DNA of 64,000 nt from the NCBI RefSeq assembly GCF_937616625.2, contig NC_065571.1:11162501-11226500 (forward strand). The letters are read 5' to 3'. A program made the position numbers and the translations under genes. Origin of the DNA: Mercurialis annua. Its lineage: Eukaryota > Streptophyta > Magnoliopsida > Malpighiales > Euphorbiaceae. Positions 1 to 11,498 of this stretch are shown piece by piece. The notes below the pieces were generated by a model. That model searched no databases. It was not told where the DNA came from and was given only the letters and a program-made list of their open reading frames with translations. The first letter of the stretch is position 1; each line of letters begins with the position of its first letter.

Positions 1-589
1 CGTTTTTTTTGTTAAAATTCTAATATGGTCGGTTCGGTTTTAACAATTCGTCGGTTAAAGAGTTATTAGTTCGGTTTGGAGCAAACTAACTGGATGCTTA
101 CCTCCGGAACACTTTGTCTCATAAGTAGATACCACGAGATAGTTGGTGAACTTTTATTTACATATTTTTTTTTAAACAAAAAATTCATATCATTTCTTAG
201 AAAATTATCAATAAAAATTTAAATAATTTTTAGAATATTTTAATTTTTTTTAAGAATCTTGTTTTTTTCTAAAATTCTCTCAAAAATATATAAATGTTTT
301 CTCTCTAAAATTTTATTTAAAAAAATTTTCTCTTTAAAATTTTATAAATTTTTTCTCCTGAAATTTTTTTTTCTAAAATTAATGAATTATTTCCTATATA
401 AAATTATCTTCCGAAGCTACAAAATTTATGTATTTCCTTTCCATAATATTTTTATTGCTTTAGTAACAATAAGAAGAAAAAAAGGATCGAACCGGCCAAC
501 TCAATTAGGTGAATTTAAAACTAACCAGATGTCTGATCCGACTAATTCAGAGATTTCCATTCAAATTATACCAAGTTGAATACGTAGTT

Positions 590-698
590 ACCAATGAGCT
601 TTAACTCAAATGGTATAAGCTCTAAGCAGAAAACTGTTAGGTCGTGGGTTCAATTCCTCCTATAAGCGCTCCCTCTTTCCAAATTATATTAAAAAAAA
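590..698 (+). mobile_element. tRNA-derived SINE
   Basis: A roughly 109-bp unit is flanked by an 11-bp direct repeat (aatacgtagtt at 579-589 and 699-709). The body has an RNA polymerase III A-box-like stretch (aactcaaatggtataagc) and a B box (gggttcaattcc) spaced as in a tRNA, and it ends in an A-rich tail just before the second repeat. This combination defines a plant SINE on the + strand. It has no coding capacity and would depend on a LINE reverse transcriptase. A true tRNA gene is unlikely because the 3' half does not fold back on the 5' end. Confidence 0.75.
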
Positions 699-986
699 AA
701 TACGTAGTTGAGTATAATGATTTGGCTAGACAGTGATTTACTCTCGCAAAGGCACCGATTCGTTAGAAATCTGCATCGCTGTCAATAATTGGTTAGTCTA
801 CCACATATACAGAGTGCATATAAGTGACAAAAGATGTTAATAAAGCAATTTTGCCATAAAACTTGCCTAATTAATTGAAAATTGAACATAATCGTGTAGA
901 AATACATTCTCATTGTAAGAGTGCTACAGTAAAGAATTAAGTTTACCATGCAAGAACGAGACACATCGATATTTGGTTTTATTTTA

Positions 987-1358
987 GGTTTATCCCCTTA
1001 AAAACGCCTCACCTTTTAATCTCAATTCGTTTGCATCCTCACGTTGCAAAACCACCAAATATACCCAAATTACGACCTTTCACTTTCAATTGTACCCTCA
1101 AGCATTAAATTGATCTCTTTTCACTTGAAAAAATAGGTTTATTTTTTTTTTAAATAAAATATTAAGTCATATTTTAAAATATATGTTAAAATTTAAAGTA
1201 TTGATTTGAACATTTTTTAAGTGAAAAGAGATCAATTTAATGCTTGGGGGTGCAATTGAAAGTGAAAGGTCATAATTTGGATATATTTGGTGGTTTTACA
1301 ACGTGAGAATGCAAATGAATTGGGGGTAAAAGGTGGGGGGATTTTAAGGGGATAAGCC
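987..1358. mobile_element. Mutator-type MITE with 9-bp TSD
   Basis: The two ends are long inverted repeats (ggtttatccccttaaaa and ttttaaggggataagcc), and the complementarity continues for more than 100 bp into the element. An exact 9-bp target duplication (tttatttta) sits at 978-986 and 1359-1367. There is no open frame. A sister copy lies at 6913-7282 inside a Helitron. The 9-bp duplication points to mobilisation by a MULE transposase. Confidence 0.8.
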
Positions 1359-1368
1359 TTTATTTTAT

Positions 1369-1829
1369 AGGAGAAGTTATAAAAGAAGACTTCAAATTAG
1401 CCTTAATTACTTAAAAAAAATTCATCTTAATTTTTTTTGTCTATACTCTAAACTTAAAAAACAGTCATTTGTACCCAATATTATATTTTTATGTTGGGTC
1501 CCTATTCAAAAGTATTAATATTATCTCTTTTCACTTGAAAAAAAATTTAAAATAATTCTTTAATTTATATTTATATACTAATTAGACGTATGATATAATC
1601 TTTTATTTATTTATTTTTAGTTTTTTAATCCTTTAATTAATTAAATTGTCAATTATATTCTTGTATTGGGTAGAGATGAAATCTAAAAACCTAAAATTGG
1701 GTACAAATGATTGTTTTAATGGTGATATTACGATATTGCCATTATTTTAATGAGGTGTTGCATTATGAGTGGCTTAGTCTACGGATGACGTGGTAGACTC
1801 GGTCTACCTAAGAATTTCTCCTTGTTTTC
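1369..1829. other. AT-rich stretch with a MITE-like right end
   Basis: The segment 1745-1829 closely matches the right end of the MITE at 17697-17921 (gtggtagactcggtctacct and aagaatttctcc). Internal inverted blocks (tcatttgtaccca near 1465 and tgggtacaaatga near 1698) suggest a foldback element starting at ggagaagtt near 1371. I could not find a convincing target duplication, so the limits are tentative. No gene is visible here. Confidence 0.4.
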
Positions 1830-2363
1830 TCTATTTTTTCTTCTGCACCCTTATTTTATGTCTCATTTCCTTATATATTTCAATTGATAGTAATAAATAC
1901 TAGCTCATTAATAAATTTTAAATGATATAAACAAATTAATTTTAAGTATTATTATTTACTAGAAATGCGAAGTTTTGGAGTTTTTTTAGAAAAAATGGAC
2001 AACTCTGTTGAAATGAAAGGAATATATGTATGTTGTCGCTAATTATTGATTCATGTTATAAATCATAGTAGAAAATCAAGTAATAGATTCACCATTTTAT
2101 GTTAGAGTTTAATAAAATTGCTTAAATCGCTAAACAACTGGAAGGTGGCATTTTTTTTTACAATAACCTTATAATTTTTATATTCTCAATCTCAGAATAT
2201 TAATTTATGAAGTTTGTGCTATGATTATTAAGTCGTAGAGCAAGTTTAATTATTTTCGAATAGAAGTTGATAGTCAATGAAACTAAATTAATATATCCTT
2301 AACACACCAAGTCTTCAATCAAATTAATAAGAAATGGAACAAGATGATAATCAGAATACATAG
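1830..2363. other. A+T-rich upstream region of the first kinase gene
   Basis: No gene or bounded transposon is recognised. The last 60 bases (2304-2363, ending gaatacatag) are clearly homologous to the region just before the start codon of the second kinase gene (12304-12346), so this is the ancestral 5' untranslated region. No TATA box stands out. Confidence 0.5.
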
Positions 2364-2468
2364 ATGGAAATCTTCATCATTATATGTTATATATGTCCGT
2401 TAGTCAAGCCTTCAACCACTTTCAAGAAATGCAATAAAATAAGCAATGCAACACCAAGACAATCTTAA
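2364..2468 (+). promoter_or_regulatory. Upstream ORF at the ancestral start codon of the first kinase gene
   Basis: The ATG at 2364 sits in the context that gives the start codon in the second kinase gene (catagATGGAAATCTTC here, cattgATGGAAATCTTA at 12347). Here the frame closes after 34 codons at TAA 2466-2468. It overlaps the in-frame main ATG at 2446 and ends 8 bases before the ATG at 2476. It may therefore act as a translational brake. Whether it lies in the mRNA is not known from the sequence. Confidence 0.5.
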
Positions 2469-2475
2469 TTCATCA

Positions 2476-5431
2476 ATGAAAATCTTAATTTTTCTCCTCT
2501 TGTGTTCCTCTTTAATCAAAGCCAAAGCCATTGACACAATATCTGCAACTGAGTTTATTAGAGATGGTGGTCCGACTATAGTTTCAGCTGGTGGCTTCTT
2601 TGAATTAGGATTTTTCAGCATCAATTCTAATAGATACTTGGGGATACGGTTCAAAAAGATTTCAGAGGGAACTGTTGTCTGGGTTGCCAATAGAGAAATT
2701 CCGCTTACGAATTCATCAGGATTGCTACAATTCGATAGCAGAGGAGGTCTTGTTCTTTTGAATCAACAAAACTTGACCATATGGTCTGCTAATTTATCAA
2801 GAGCTGTGCAGAATCCTGTTGCTCAGCTTCTTGATTCAGGAAATTTCGTTATCAGAGATGAAAAAGACATCGACCCGGAAAACTACTTGTGGCAAAGTTT
2901 TCATCATCCTGATAAAACATTTATGCCAGGAATGAAAATCGGAAGACTGGCTGGAGGCCTTGAAGTTTATACAACTTCGTGGAAGAACAAAGATGATCCT
3001 TCTAAAGGTGATGTTACATGTCAGCCTGATGCCTCTGGTTTACAGATGGTTCTTGTAAGGAATTCTGTCGTCATAGCTCGATCAGGACCATGGAATGGTA
3101 TTGGACAGAGTGGATTGCCTTTCTTAAAACCAAATCCAATCTATAACTATGCAATGGTTATCCGTGAAAATGAGAGCTATTATACTTTTGACCTTGTTAA
3201 CAAATCAGTTTTCACAAGAATTGTTTTGAATGAGAACGGTGTCAATGACCGTTATGCGTGGTTAGATCGGACCCAAGAGTGGCAGCATATCTCATCTACA
3301 CCAGCGGATAATTGTGACAATTATGGTCTATGTGGTGCTCATGGCAGTTGTGACATCACAAATACACCTATATGCTCGTGTTTGAATAGATTCATGCCGA
3401 AATTAGAAAGTAACTGGAATGCAACAGATTGGTCTGGCGGATGTGTTCGACGGACGCCATTAGATTGCCAGAAAAGAGATGGATTCATAAAGTATTCAAA
3501 TGTTAAATTGCCTGATATGCTAAATTATTCAACAAATTCAAGCTTGGCCATGGAAGAATGTGAGATGGTCTGCTTGAAAAATTGTTCCTGTATGGCCTAT
3601 GCCAATTCGAATATTGTAACTAGAAGGGGATGCTTCTTTTGGTTCGGAGACCTTATTGATATCGAACAATTTAATGAAGATAGCGGGCAAGATCTTTTCA
3701 TTAGGATGGCTTTTTCTGAATTAGGTAATAAAACTATCATGATTGCAAAATTTAACTATTTCATCGAAGAATTTCTTCACTTTATTGATTGGCAGCGTTT
3801 CTACTTTCAGATGAGATCTCGAGTTCAAAAAAACGTAGATTACTCATGGCAACTCTAGTACCATCAGCAGGGATTTTTCTACTTATTTTGTGTATATCCT
3901 TGTTCATTAGGAATAAAAGGAGAAAGCAGAATAAAAATGCACAAGAAAACTACTCTATTGACAACCATGACGAGGATCTAGAGCTACCTCATTTTGACTT
4001 CATCGTAGTGGCTAAAGCTACCAATAACTTCTCATTGCATGATATGCTTGGAGAGGGTGGCTTCGGACCTGTCTACAAGGTAACTTAACTATACATATAA
4101 TAATATGGAACAGTAATCTTTAACGCACCGTATTTTTATTTCATTAATTTGTGATTTTTTCTTCTATATTTTGATATCAGATTTTATTTCCTAAATTTTA
4201 TATTGTCCTTAGGGTTAGTGTACTTTCTTATTTTGATAAAAGGGTTATTATACTTACAGGGCAAGCTTAGAGATGGACAAGAAATTGCTGTGAAGCGGCT
4301 GTCAAAGGAATCTAGACAAGGGCCTGATGAATTCAAGAATGAACTTAAATGCATTTCCAAACTTCAGCATCGAAACCTAGTCAAGCTACTCGGCTATTGC
4401 ATTTATCTAGATGAAAGAATGTTGATTTATGAATATATGCCTAATAAAAGCCTCGACTGCTATATATTTGGTTAGAATACATAAACCTCAATACTTTTTT
4501 TACAAAAAATTTCCGACGTATATAAACTAACAAATTTATTATAGTTAATTAGTCACCAATATTAATCTTTGAATGTATTTTAACAGATGATAATCAAAGC
4601 AAGCTTCTAGACTTGAATGTGAGGTTCCATATCATCATCGGGATATCGAGAGGACTTCTCTATCTTCATCAAGACTCTAGACTGAGAATTATTCATAGAG
4701 ACCTCAAATTAAGTAATATCCTACTAGATAAAGAGTTGAACCCCAAAATCTCAGATTTTGGCATGGCTAGAATTTTTGGGGGTAACGAAACTTCTGCAAA
4801 CACAAAACGAGTAGTCGGAACATAGTAAGTGTTGTTTTTTTTCTTTCAAAATAAAAGAAGGATAATGCAAGAAACTTGACACTAATTAATTTGATTGAAT
4901 TGTGCAGCGGGTATATGTCGCCAGAGTATGCTATTGATGGCCTATTCTCAATGAAATCCGATGTATTTAGCTATGGTGTTATGGTGTTGGAGATAATCAG
5001 TGGACAGAGAAACAGAGGATTTACTCATGCAGACCACCAACTTAACCTTGTTGGACACGTAAGCTTTATACGGCTACTTAAATCTTCATTATATATTTAT
5101 ACATAAATGATCAACGATTTTACAGGCATGGAAGCTGTTCAAAGAAGGAAGATATCTAGAGCTTATTGACGATTCAGCGACGGAAACTTGCAATCTATCA
5201 GAAGTAGTAAGAGCAATGCATGTTGGTCTATTATGTGTACAACATAATCCAGAGGATAGACCAAACATGGCATCAGTGGTTCTAATGTTGAGCAGTGAAG
5301 GTCCATTGCCTGAACCTAATGAACCGGGATTTTTCACAGAAAGGAGATTGTTTGAAGGAGAATCAACCTCCAGCAAACAAAATTTATGTTCTGTTAATGA
5401 ACTCACAATTACTTTGATTGATGTTCGATGA
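2476..5431 (+). CDS. G-type lectin S-receptor-like Ser/Thr kinase, copy 1 (intact)
   Basis: This is a plasma-membrane receptor kinase of the S-domain class, similar to the At4g27290 group. Exons as placed: 2476-3724, 3811-4079, 4260-4470, 4587-4824, 4908-5058 and 5126-5431, phase-consistent, giving about 807 residues. Order: signal peptide (about 1-20), bulb-type lectin domain, S-locus glycoprotein domain, EGF-like Cys cluster ([13 protein letters not shown]), PAN/apple domain ([11 protein letters not shown]), one transmembrane helix, kinase. Kinase motifs are all present: GEGGFGP loop, AVKRL lysine, [14 protein letters not shown] and GYMSPEYA. The ATG at 2476 was chosen over in-frame 2446 because it opens directly on the signal peptide. 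The intron that separates the transmembrane and juxtamembrane exons in copies 2 and 3 is absent. The ligand is unknown. Confidence 0.85.
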
Positions 5432-5582
5432 AAGCTGCAAGGTAAAATCCTGTATGAATAATGAAATTGTGTGGAAATTTAAGATTAGAGGCGGCCCATT
5501 TTTTTAAAATCATGCACCAATTCTACTAAATATTGGATATTGTAGAATTTCTGAACAAACTTTTCAAGGCAAATGTTGTTAT

Positions 5583-5753
5583 CTAGGTAGCACGGACACT
5601 TCATTCAATCGACGTTTCTCGTTTCGGAAACGTTTCGGACACTTGACGTTTCGGACACGAAACTTCATTTTATACATAGGAAACTTTAAAATTATGCCGT
5701 TTCGCCGTGTCCAAGTGTCCCGTTTCCCCGTGTCCGTGTCCGTGCTACTTAGG
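5583..5753. mobile_element. Small MITE downstream of kinase copy 1
   Basis: A 171-bp block has terminal inverted repeats (gtagcacggacac on the left, gtgtccgtgctac on the right) and internal repeats of tttcggacac. The flanks gttgttat and tttgttat could be an imperfect 8-bp duplication, which would suggest hAT type, but this is not secure. A related block, split by a solo LTR, lies downstream of kinase copy 3 (32007-33690). Confidence 0.5.
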
Positions 5754-5847
5754 TTTGTTATTGGTTCACATTGACATAGGCAATTTAACAAATAGTTGAG
5801 CTGCAATATTTAATTTCAATAACAAAGTTAGAGTTCTGAGGACTAAC

Positions 5848-5950
5848 CTCAACAGCAACAGATGTGTCGTAATGGAAATGCAAATCTGGTTCTCAACTGC
5901 GGATTTCGTGTCAGGAGGAATAGACGCCACAAAGTCAACATCTTTTTGTC
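5848..5950 (-). other. Isolated exon-like fragment
   Basis: On the - strand a 103-base stretch is bounded by a good acceptor (ttctttcag) and a good donor (GAG/gttagt) and is open in one frame (reading KDVDFVASIPPDTKSAVENQ in its first half). It looks like one exon of a gene, but no partner exon is visible nearby. It may be a captured or relic gene fragment. I do not recognise the protein, and chance is possible. Confidence 0.25.
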
Positions 5951-6388
5951 CTGAAAGAATATAGAAATACATAAGTCCACTATATCAAGTAGGACTATTC
6001 GGTTTGGTTCGGTTCGGTTCAGTTTAGAATCCGCCTAAAACTGAATTAACCGAAATTTATTAAATAACTTAATCAAATTAAATTGAATATTTGGTTATAT
6101 ATATATTCTATTTTTATATAACTTTGATTCGGTTTGAGTTTTTAGTTTATTTTAGTTCGATTTTTTGCGGAGTTAGTTGCTGAGGAACTGTCAAGCAGGG
6201 TCGTGCCTCCGTTCTGGTCAGAATTGGTTGAAGACATATATTTTTCATTATTTTTTATTATAAACGCTGCCTAATTGGTATAAAAGCATTATCAATTAGA
6301 ACCTTTTTTTTATACTCCACCTTTCAGATTATATTTTCCAACTATCCCAATGTACAAATCCCTACTTTCAGGTCAAAATCCAATATTA

Positions 6389-9300
6389 TCTATACTATAT
6401 TATAATCTTGAACTTCAAATTAGTATTAAGCATATTTTGACAAGTAGATTAACTACAATTTGCCAAGTGGCAATTTTTTATTTAAATATTTTAATTATTC
6501 CATTAATATTCCATTAATTAATATTAATATATAGAAGTTATAAAATATAAAAAGTTAAAACTTATAGAATTTTAAAAGTTTAATGGTTATAAATTGAAAT
6601 TTTTTATCAATATATAGAAGTTACAAAATATGAAAAGTTAAAACTTATAGAATTTTAAAAGTTTAATGGTTATGAATTGAAAATTTTAATATATAATTAA
6701 TTTAATCTATACTATATTATAATCTTGAACTTCAAATTAGCATTAAGCATATTTTGACAAGTGGATTAACTACAATTTGCCAAGTGGCAATTTTTTATTT
6801 AAATATTTTAATTATTCCATTAACTAATATTAATATATAGAAGTTAAAAAATATGAAAAGTTAAAACTTATAGAATTTTAAAAGTTTAATGGTTATAAAT
6901 TGAAAACTTTTAGGCTTATCCCCTTAAAATACCCCCACTTTTTACCCCCAATTCGTTTGAACCCACGTTGTAAAACCACCAAATATACTCAAATTACGAC
7001 CTTTCATTTTCAATTGCACCCTCAAACATTAAATTGACATCTTTTCACTTAAAAAATGTTCAAATCAATACTTTAAATTTTAGCATATATTTTAAAATAG
7101 GACTTAATATTTTATTTAAAACAAAAATAAACCTATTTTTTCAAGTGAAAAGAGATCAATTTAATGCTTGAGGGTGCAATTAAAAGTGAACGGTCGTAAT
7201 TTGGGTATATTTGGTGGTTTTGCAATGTAAGGGTGCAAACGAATTGAGGGTAAAAGGTGAGGGGTTTTTAAGGGGATAAGCCAAAGTTTTATTAATATAT
7301 AGAAGTTACAAAATATGAAAAGTTAAAACTTATAGAATTTTAAAAGTTTAATGGTTATGAATTGAAAAGTTTTAATATATAATTAATTTAATATAAAGAA
7401 TTTTGTAAAATTTAATCATCAAAAACTATAATTTTGAGCTTCAATTTAAAAATTAAGTATATTTTAAAAAGTGGATTGGCTTTAAATTGCCAAGTGATAA
7501 TTTTTTATTTAAAGTTTATTTATTATTTCATTCATTAGAAGTTATAAAATATTAAAAGTTAAAACTTATAGAATTCTAAAAGTCTAATAGTTATGAATTG
7601 AAAAGTTTAAATGTCTAATTAATTTTTTTAATTAATATTATATAAAGAATTTTGTGAAAACATTAACCAACCATATTTAAAAATTTATGATTTGAATTTT
7701 TTAAAAGTTTTAATATATTTATATTGTTTAGATGTTGTTTTTACATATTCTAATCCATAAAATATTAATATTGCATGTTATAGAAATAGTTTCTTTTAAA
7801 TCAATCAATATATTAAATTAATAAATAATTTTAGAATACATTTTACTGAACATTACATTTATCTAATATAATGTTATTTAAACTAAAACTTAAATTTTGA
7901 ATTTTATTTTGTTAATATGTTATTATATGTTAAGAATACGAAAAAGTTATTAAAATTAAATTTAATTAATTACAATTTAATGATTATGAAATTTAAAAAA
8001 AATTATTTATGTTTATAAGTTATAAAATTTTAAAAGTTTTCACATTGAATAAATGATAAGTAATGTGTGTCTCTTACTCTTTGCTCACGTAATAGACCAC
8101 GCCATATATGAATTTTTATTTCGGAAAGATGCGATTTGTTGACTACCATCATGGTATGTGTTTCCGGTAATCCTCTATTGTTCAAATTTTTTTATTATAT
8201 TAAGATCGTTAATATCTATACAAAATGGATATAACTTTTTTTTATAGAATTTGATATATTATAGTGGTAAAAAGTTATGTCATTAATTCTCATATTTTTA
8301 ATACATTTTCTTATTTTTTTTTGTATTTATCATTTTTATAGAAATTGAATATATAGAGAGATCATGTGAATTGAGGCCAATATTCGTGTGTTAGATCTTA
8401 AAAAAGAAGAAGATAAAAATATGTCCATTTATAAATGTATGAATATAAATTGATCCTTAATTTTTTTTATTAAGAATGATTAAATAATATATATGTTCAT
8501 CATAAACTATAAAAGGTATAGGAATAATTAAATTTTATATGAATGTAATTTTTGATGTCTTTATAAATAAAAAATTAATATACTAACATTATCTCTAAAA
8601 TAGTATAAAAATAAATTTTATATTAATTTATTAAATATTATTAACATTATATATGACAATAATTTATCTTAAATATAAATATATTAAGAGTATACACTAT
8701 GTTTCTGTTTGTAGTTGTACTACAATAATAGCTGATAGTATAGATTACTAGGAGTGTTCGATGTAATAGTTAAAATGTCAAAACCAACTAATATTATAAG
8801 AAAATACAAACACATCCAAATTAAAGAGATAAAGTCTGAATATTTGATTTTATCAAAATACAATTTTTTAAAAAATATTAAAGATTAAACATAAAAATTA
8901 AATATAGAAATTATAATGTGTTATACATACCATTATTAATTTATAAAGAGCTTTTACAAAAAATTTAGTAATAAGTTTTAAAAAACGTAACGACAAAGTT
9001 TATAGTTTTAATCTAATAATAATAATTATTAGTTATTTTATATGTATAATTTTTGTAGAATTTAATCAATAATTAATATTAATATTATATCATATTTATA
9101 AATTAAATATTTAATTAGTATTAATAAGTTTAATAATTTAATTTGTTTTAAGTTATACAAATGATTTTTTTTAAAACCAATTAATAAATTTTATTGTATA
9201 ATTATATTAAATTAATAAATAAATTAAGAATACATAAAAATAACTTTATTACAAAAAAAACAATAAAACATAATACTATAAAAATTAGAAATTTAATTAT

Positions 9301-9787
9301 GAGATATGAAATAATTTTATATTATTATATGATAAAAATATGAAAACTATTAATTAATTATTAATTTATATTATAAATCTAAAAAGTTTTATTTAAACTT
9401 ATAATAATAAGTTATAAAATTTAAAGAGTTTTAATATGTAATTGATATTTATATTTTACAAAACAAAATGTATTTTTTAAATTTAATTTAAATTTAAACC
9501 AATTAAAATTTAATTTATATAATTTAAAACAATCTATGGCTAGAAATTTGAAGAATTATATTATTAAATAATATTTATTATTTAATAAATACGATTTTTA
9601 ATGGTTAGTCACTAAAATTAACTAAATTATATATTAAAAATTATAAGAATTTAATTAATTTAAAATGTTAAATTATTTAATTTAATACAAATTAAAAATT
9701 TAGAGAAATTTATAAATAAAAAATAAATATTTCAAAAATTATAAAACTATTCAATCACACCCGCGCAACGCGCGGGCATCGACCTAG
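6389..9787 (+). mobile_element. Non-autonomous Helitron with repeated 5' termini
   Basis: The 3' end is textbook: a GC-rich hairpin (cccgcgc-aac-gcgcggg, 9760-9776), then CTAG at 9784-9787, followed by T. The 5' end begins TCTATACTATATTATAATC at 6389, preceded by A, which fits A^T insertion without target duplication. The same 5' terminus recurs at 6706, and a degenerate third copy follows around 7415. The interior is A+T-rich and carries no Rep/helicase frame, so mobilisation would be in trans. A MULE-type MITE (6913-7282) is nested inside. No gene was found within. Confidence 0.75.
6913..7282. mobile_element. Mutator-type MITE nested in the Helitron
   Basis: This is a sister of the element at 987-1358. 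The terminal inverted repeats are ggcttatccccttaaaa and ttttaaggggataagcc. The 9-bp target duplication has one mismatch (aaactttta at 6904-6912, aaagtttta at 7283-7291). It interrupts an 80-bp subrepeat of the host Helitron, so it inserted after the Helitron repeats formed. Confidence 0.75.
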
Positions 9788-10029
9788 TATACATAAAGAG
9801 TAAAATAGAATAAGCAGATAGATGGATGAGTATGATAAAGAATAAAGTTATTCTATATAAATTATATTTAAAACTAAAAATTATAATAATCTTATAAACT
9901 AACTTCTTCATAGTTTTCAGAATTTAACCTAAAATAATTTTTATAAAAATAATTGTTGATTATTAACAAAAATTAAATACTTATCATATTTTTATTATTT
10001 GAAAAATTCATCATGCAATTTTATTCAAA
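9788..10029. other. Unannotated AT-rich DNA
   Basis: A+T-rich sequence between the Helitron end and the LTR-like block. I see no gene or repeat boundary in it. Confidence 0.4.
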
Positions 10030-10690
10030 ATACACTATTGATAATGTATCATACGGCGAAGCAATCTTGATGGCATGTAATGCACTAAATTCAACAAAAA
10101 CATATTTGATGCTATGCGAGACTGATTACCGAAATTCTGACGGACGAGCTATCATCAATAGTAACACATTGATAGACAAGGGTTACTGAGATACGTATAG
10201 GCGAGATACCACCCATAGGAATACACCGATAAGTATTGAACCCACCCAGGATCCTAGAGATATCGATATCATGGATAATCTATCGACCAAATGATTACTA
10301 TTTTGTCAGGTTGTCTGTACGTACAACCTCTAGAGGGATACGCCTTTGACAAGGTGTTCGGGACCACAGAAGATTTCCCGATATAAAAAGTGTATCCCTA
10401 TACGCCTAATACAACTCAAAAGAATAACTGATAAGTACAGATCAATAAATTTCGTAGAGAGAAAAAAAGATGACTTAGCTAATGGTTACATGTCTGCCTA
10501 TATAAGGCATTTCACATGAAAATCCTAAGATACTTTTTTTTCATTCCATTTTTGCATTGTTTTTTTTATTAAAAACACTGACTTGAGTGTCGGAAAAAAC
10601 TTCTAGAGACTCTCTCTGTTGGGTGTTTTTTCTGGCCTCTACTGCTTGTTTGCATGTGGTTTTTGTGGCATACATCATCCTGGTGCTCTT
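10030..10690 (+). mobile_element. LTR-like remnant (probably Gypsy type)
   Basis: This block is less A+T-rich than its surroundings. It carries a TATA-like motif (tatataaggc at about 10500) followed about 80 bases later by tgacttgagtgtcggaaa, a phrase I associate with the R/U5 region of plant Gypsy LTRs. No target duplication, primer-binding site or pol frame is visible, so it would be a solo or truncated LTR. The assignment rests on recall of the motif and is tentative. Confidence 0.3.
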
Positions 10691-11241
10691 GGTGATTTAT
10701 CAAATATCTTACAATCTAAATTTAGAATAATTAATTTAATATTGTATCTAGATTTAAATTCAGATAAATGGGACGAAGCCAGAAATTATTCGTAAGGGGA
10801 TCAAATTTTATAATTTGATATAAAATAAAAGATTAAGCTGGTGAATTTGTATTAAAATAAATGTAATTATATGATTAAGACTAATTAACATAAAATATTA
10901 GTGTGGTTTTGTTGTTGCAAAAGGTGGTCAATTGACCACCTATTGCTTCATGTGGCTTCGCCACTTGATAATCCAACCTAAATTAGTTCCACTTCATGTG
11001 AGACCTCTACTCCAAGGCATTTGTATTATACTAACGACAGTCAAAAACAACCGTTGACTACTAAAATGTGTTTTCATATATGTATAGTTTTTGACGGTTT
11101 CAAAAGAATAATTATTTTTTAATACTCTAACTTCACCGACTTCTCGAAGAAAATGCTCTACCACACGACAAATGAAATCTTTTGAGCCTATTATGGTAGC
11201 TCGTAAGGTTATTCTACATTGTTGAAGGTATAATTTTGGTA
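10691..11241. other. Unannotated intergenic DNA
   Basis: No coding region is recognised. A short perfect palindrome (ggtggtcaattgaccacc) lies at about 10923-10940, and related inverted words occur on both sides. It is probably a transposon relic. Confidence 0.35.
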
Positions 11242-11258
11242 TTTCTTTTGTTAGATTT

Positions 11259-11481
11259 TTTTTTTATCTGATCATGAGGTGTCCTGAACGGGTTCCAACT
11301 ATTAAACGGCACCTTTAAACCTTCCACATTCAGACTAATCCCCACTCGAGCCGGGTAGGTCCCTTGTGGGAGGCAAAGCGCTGGCCCCAAGTTTTAAACG
11401 GCTGCATACATGAGTACGGTTCGAACCCGCGACCTCACTTAAGCTAGAAGAACGCCTTACCAACTCATCTACGCCTTGGGG
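11259..11481 (-). mobile_element. tRNA-derived SINE
   Basis: Read on the - strand, the element starts cccaaggcgtagatgagttg, with an A box (tagatgagttggtaagg) and a strong B box (gggttcgaacc), followed by a tRNA-unrelated body and an A-run. It is flanked by an exact 17-bp target duplication, tttcttttgttagattt, at 11242-11258 and 11482-11498. The length of about 223 bp, the promoter boxes and the long duplication make this a secure SINE call. Confidence 0.85.
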
Positions 11482-11498
11482 TTTCTTTTGTTAGATTT

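Noticed and set aside
590..670. A tRNA gene
   Set aside because: A and B boxes are present, but there is no cloverleaf closure, and a target duplication plus A tail show a SINE.
5995..6150. Another hAT-type MITE of ggttcggtt repeats
   Set aside because: The words are there, but no pair of ends or target duplication could be found.
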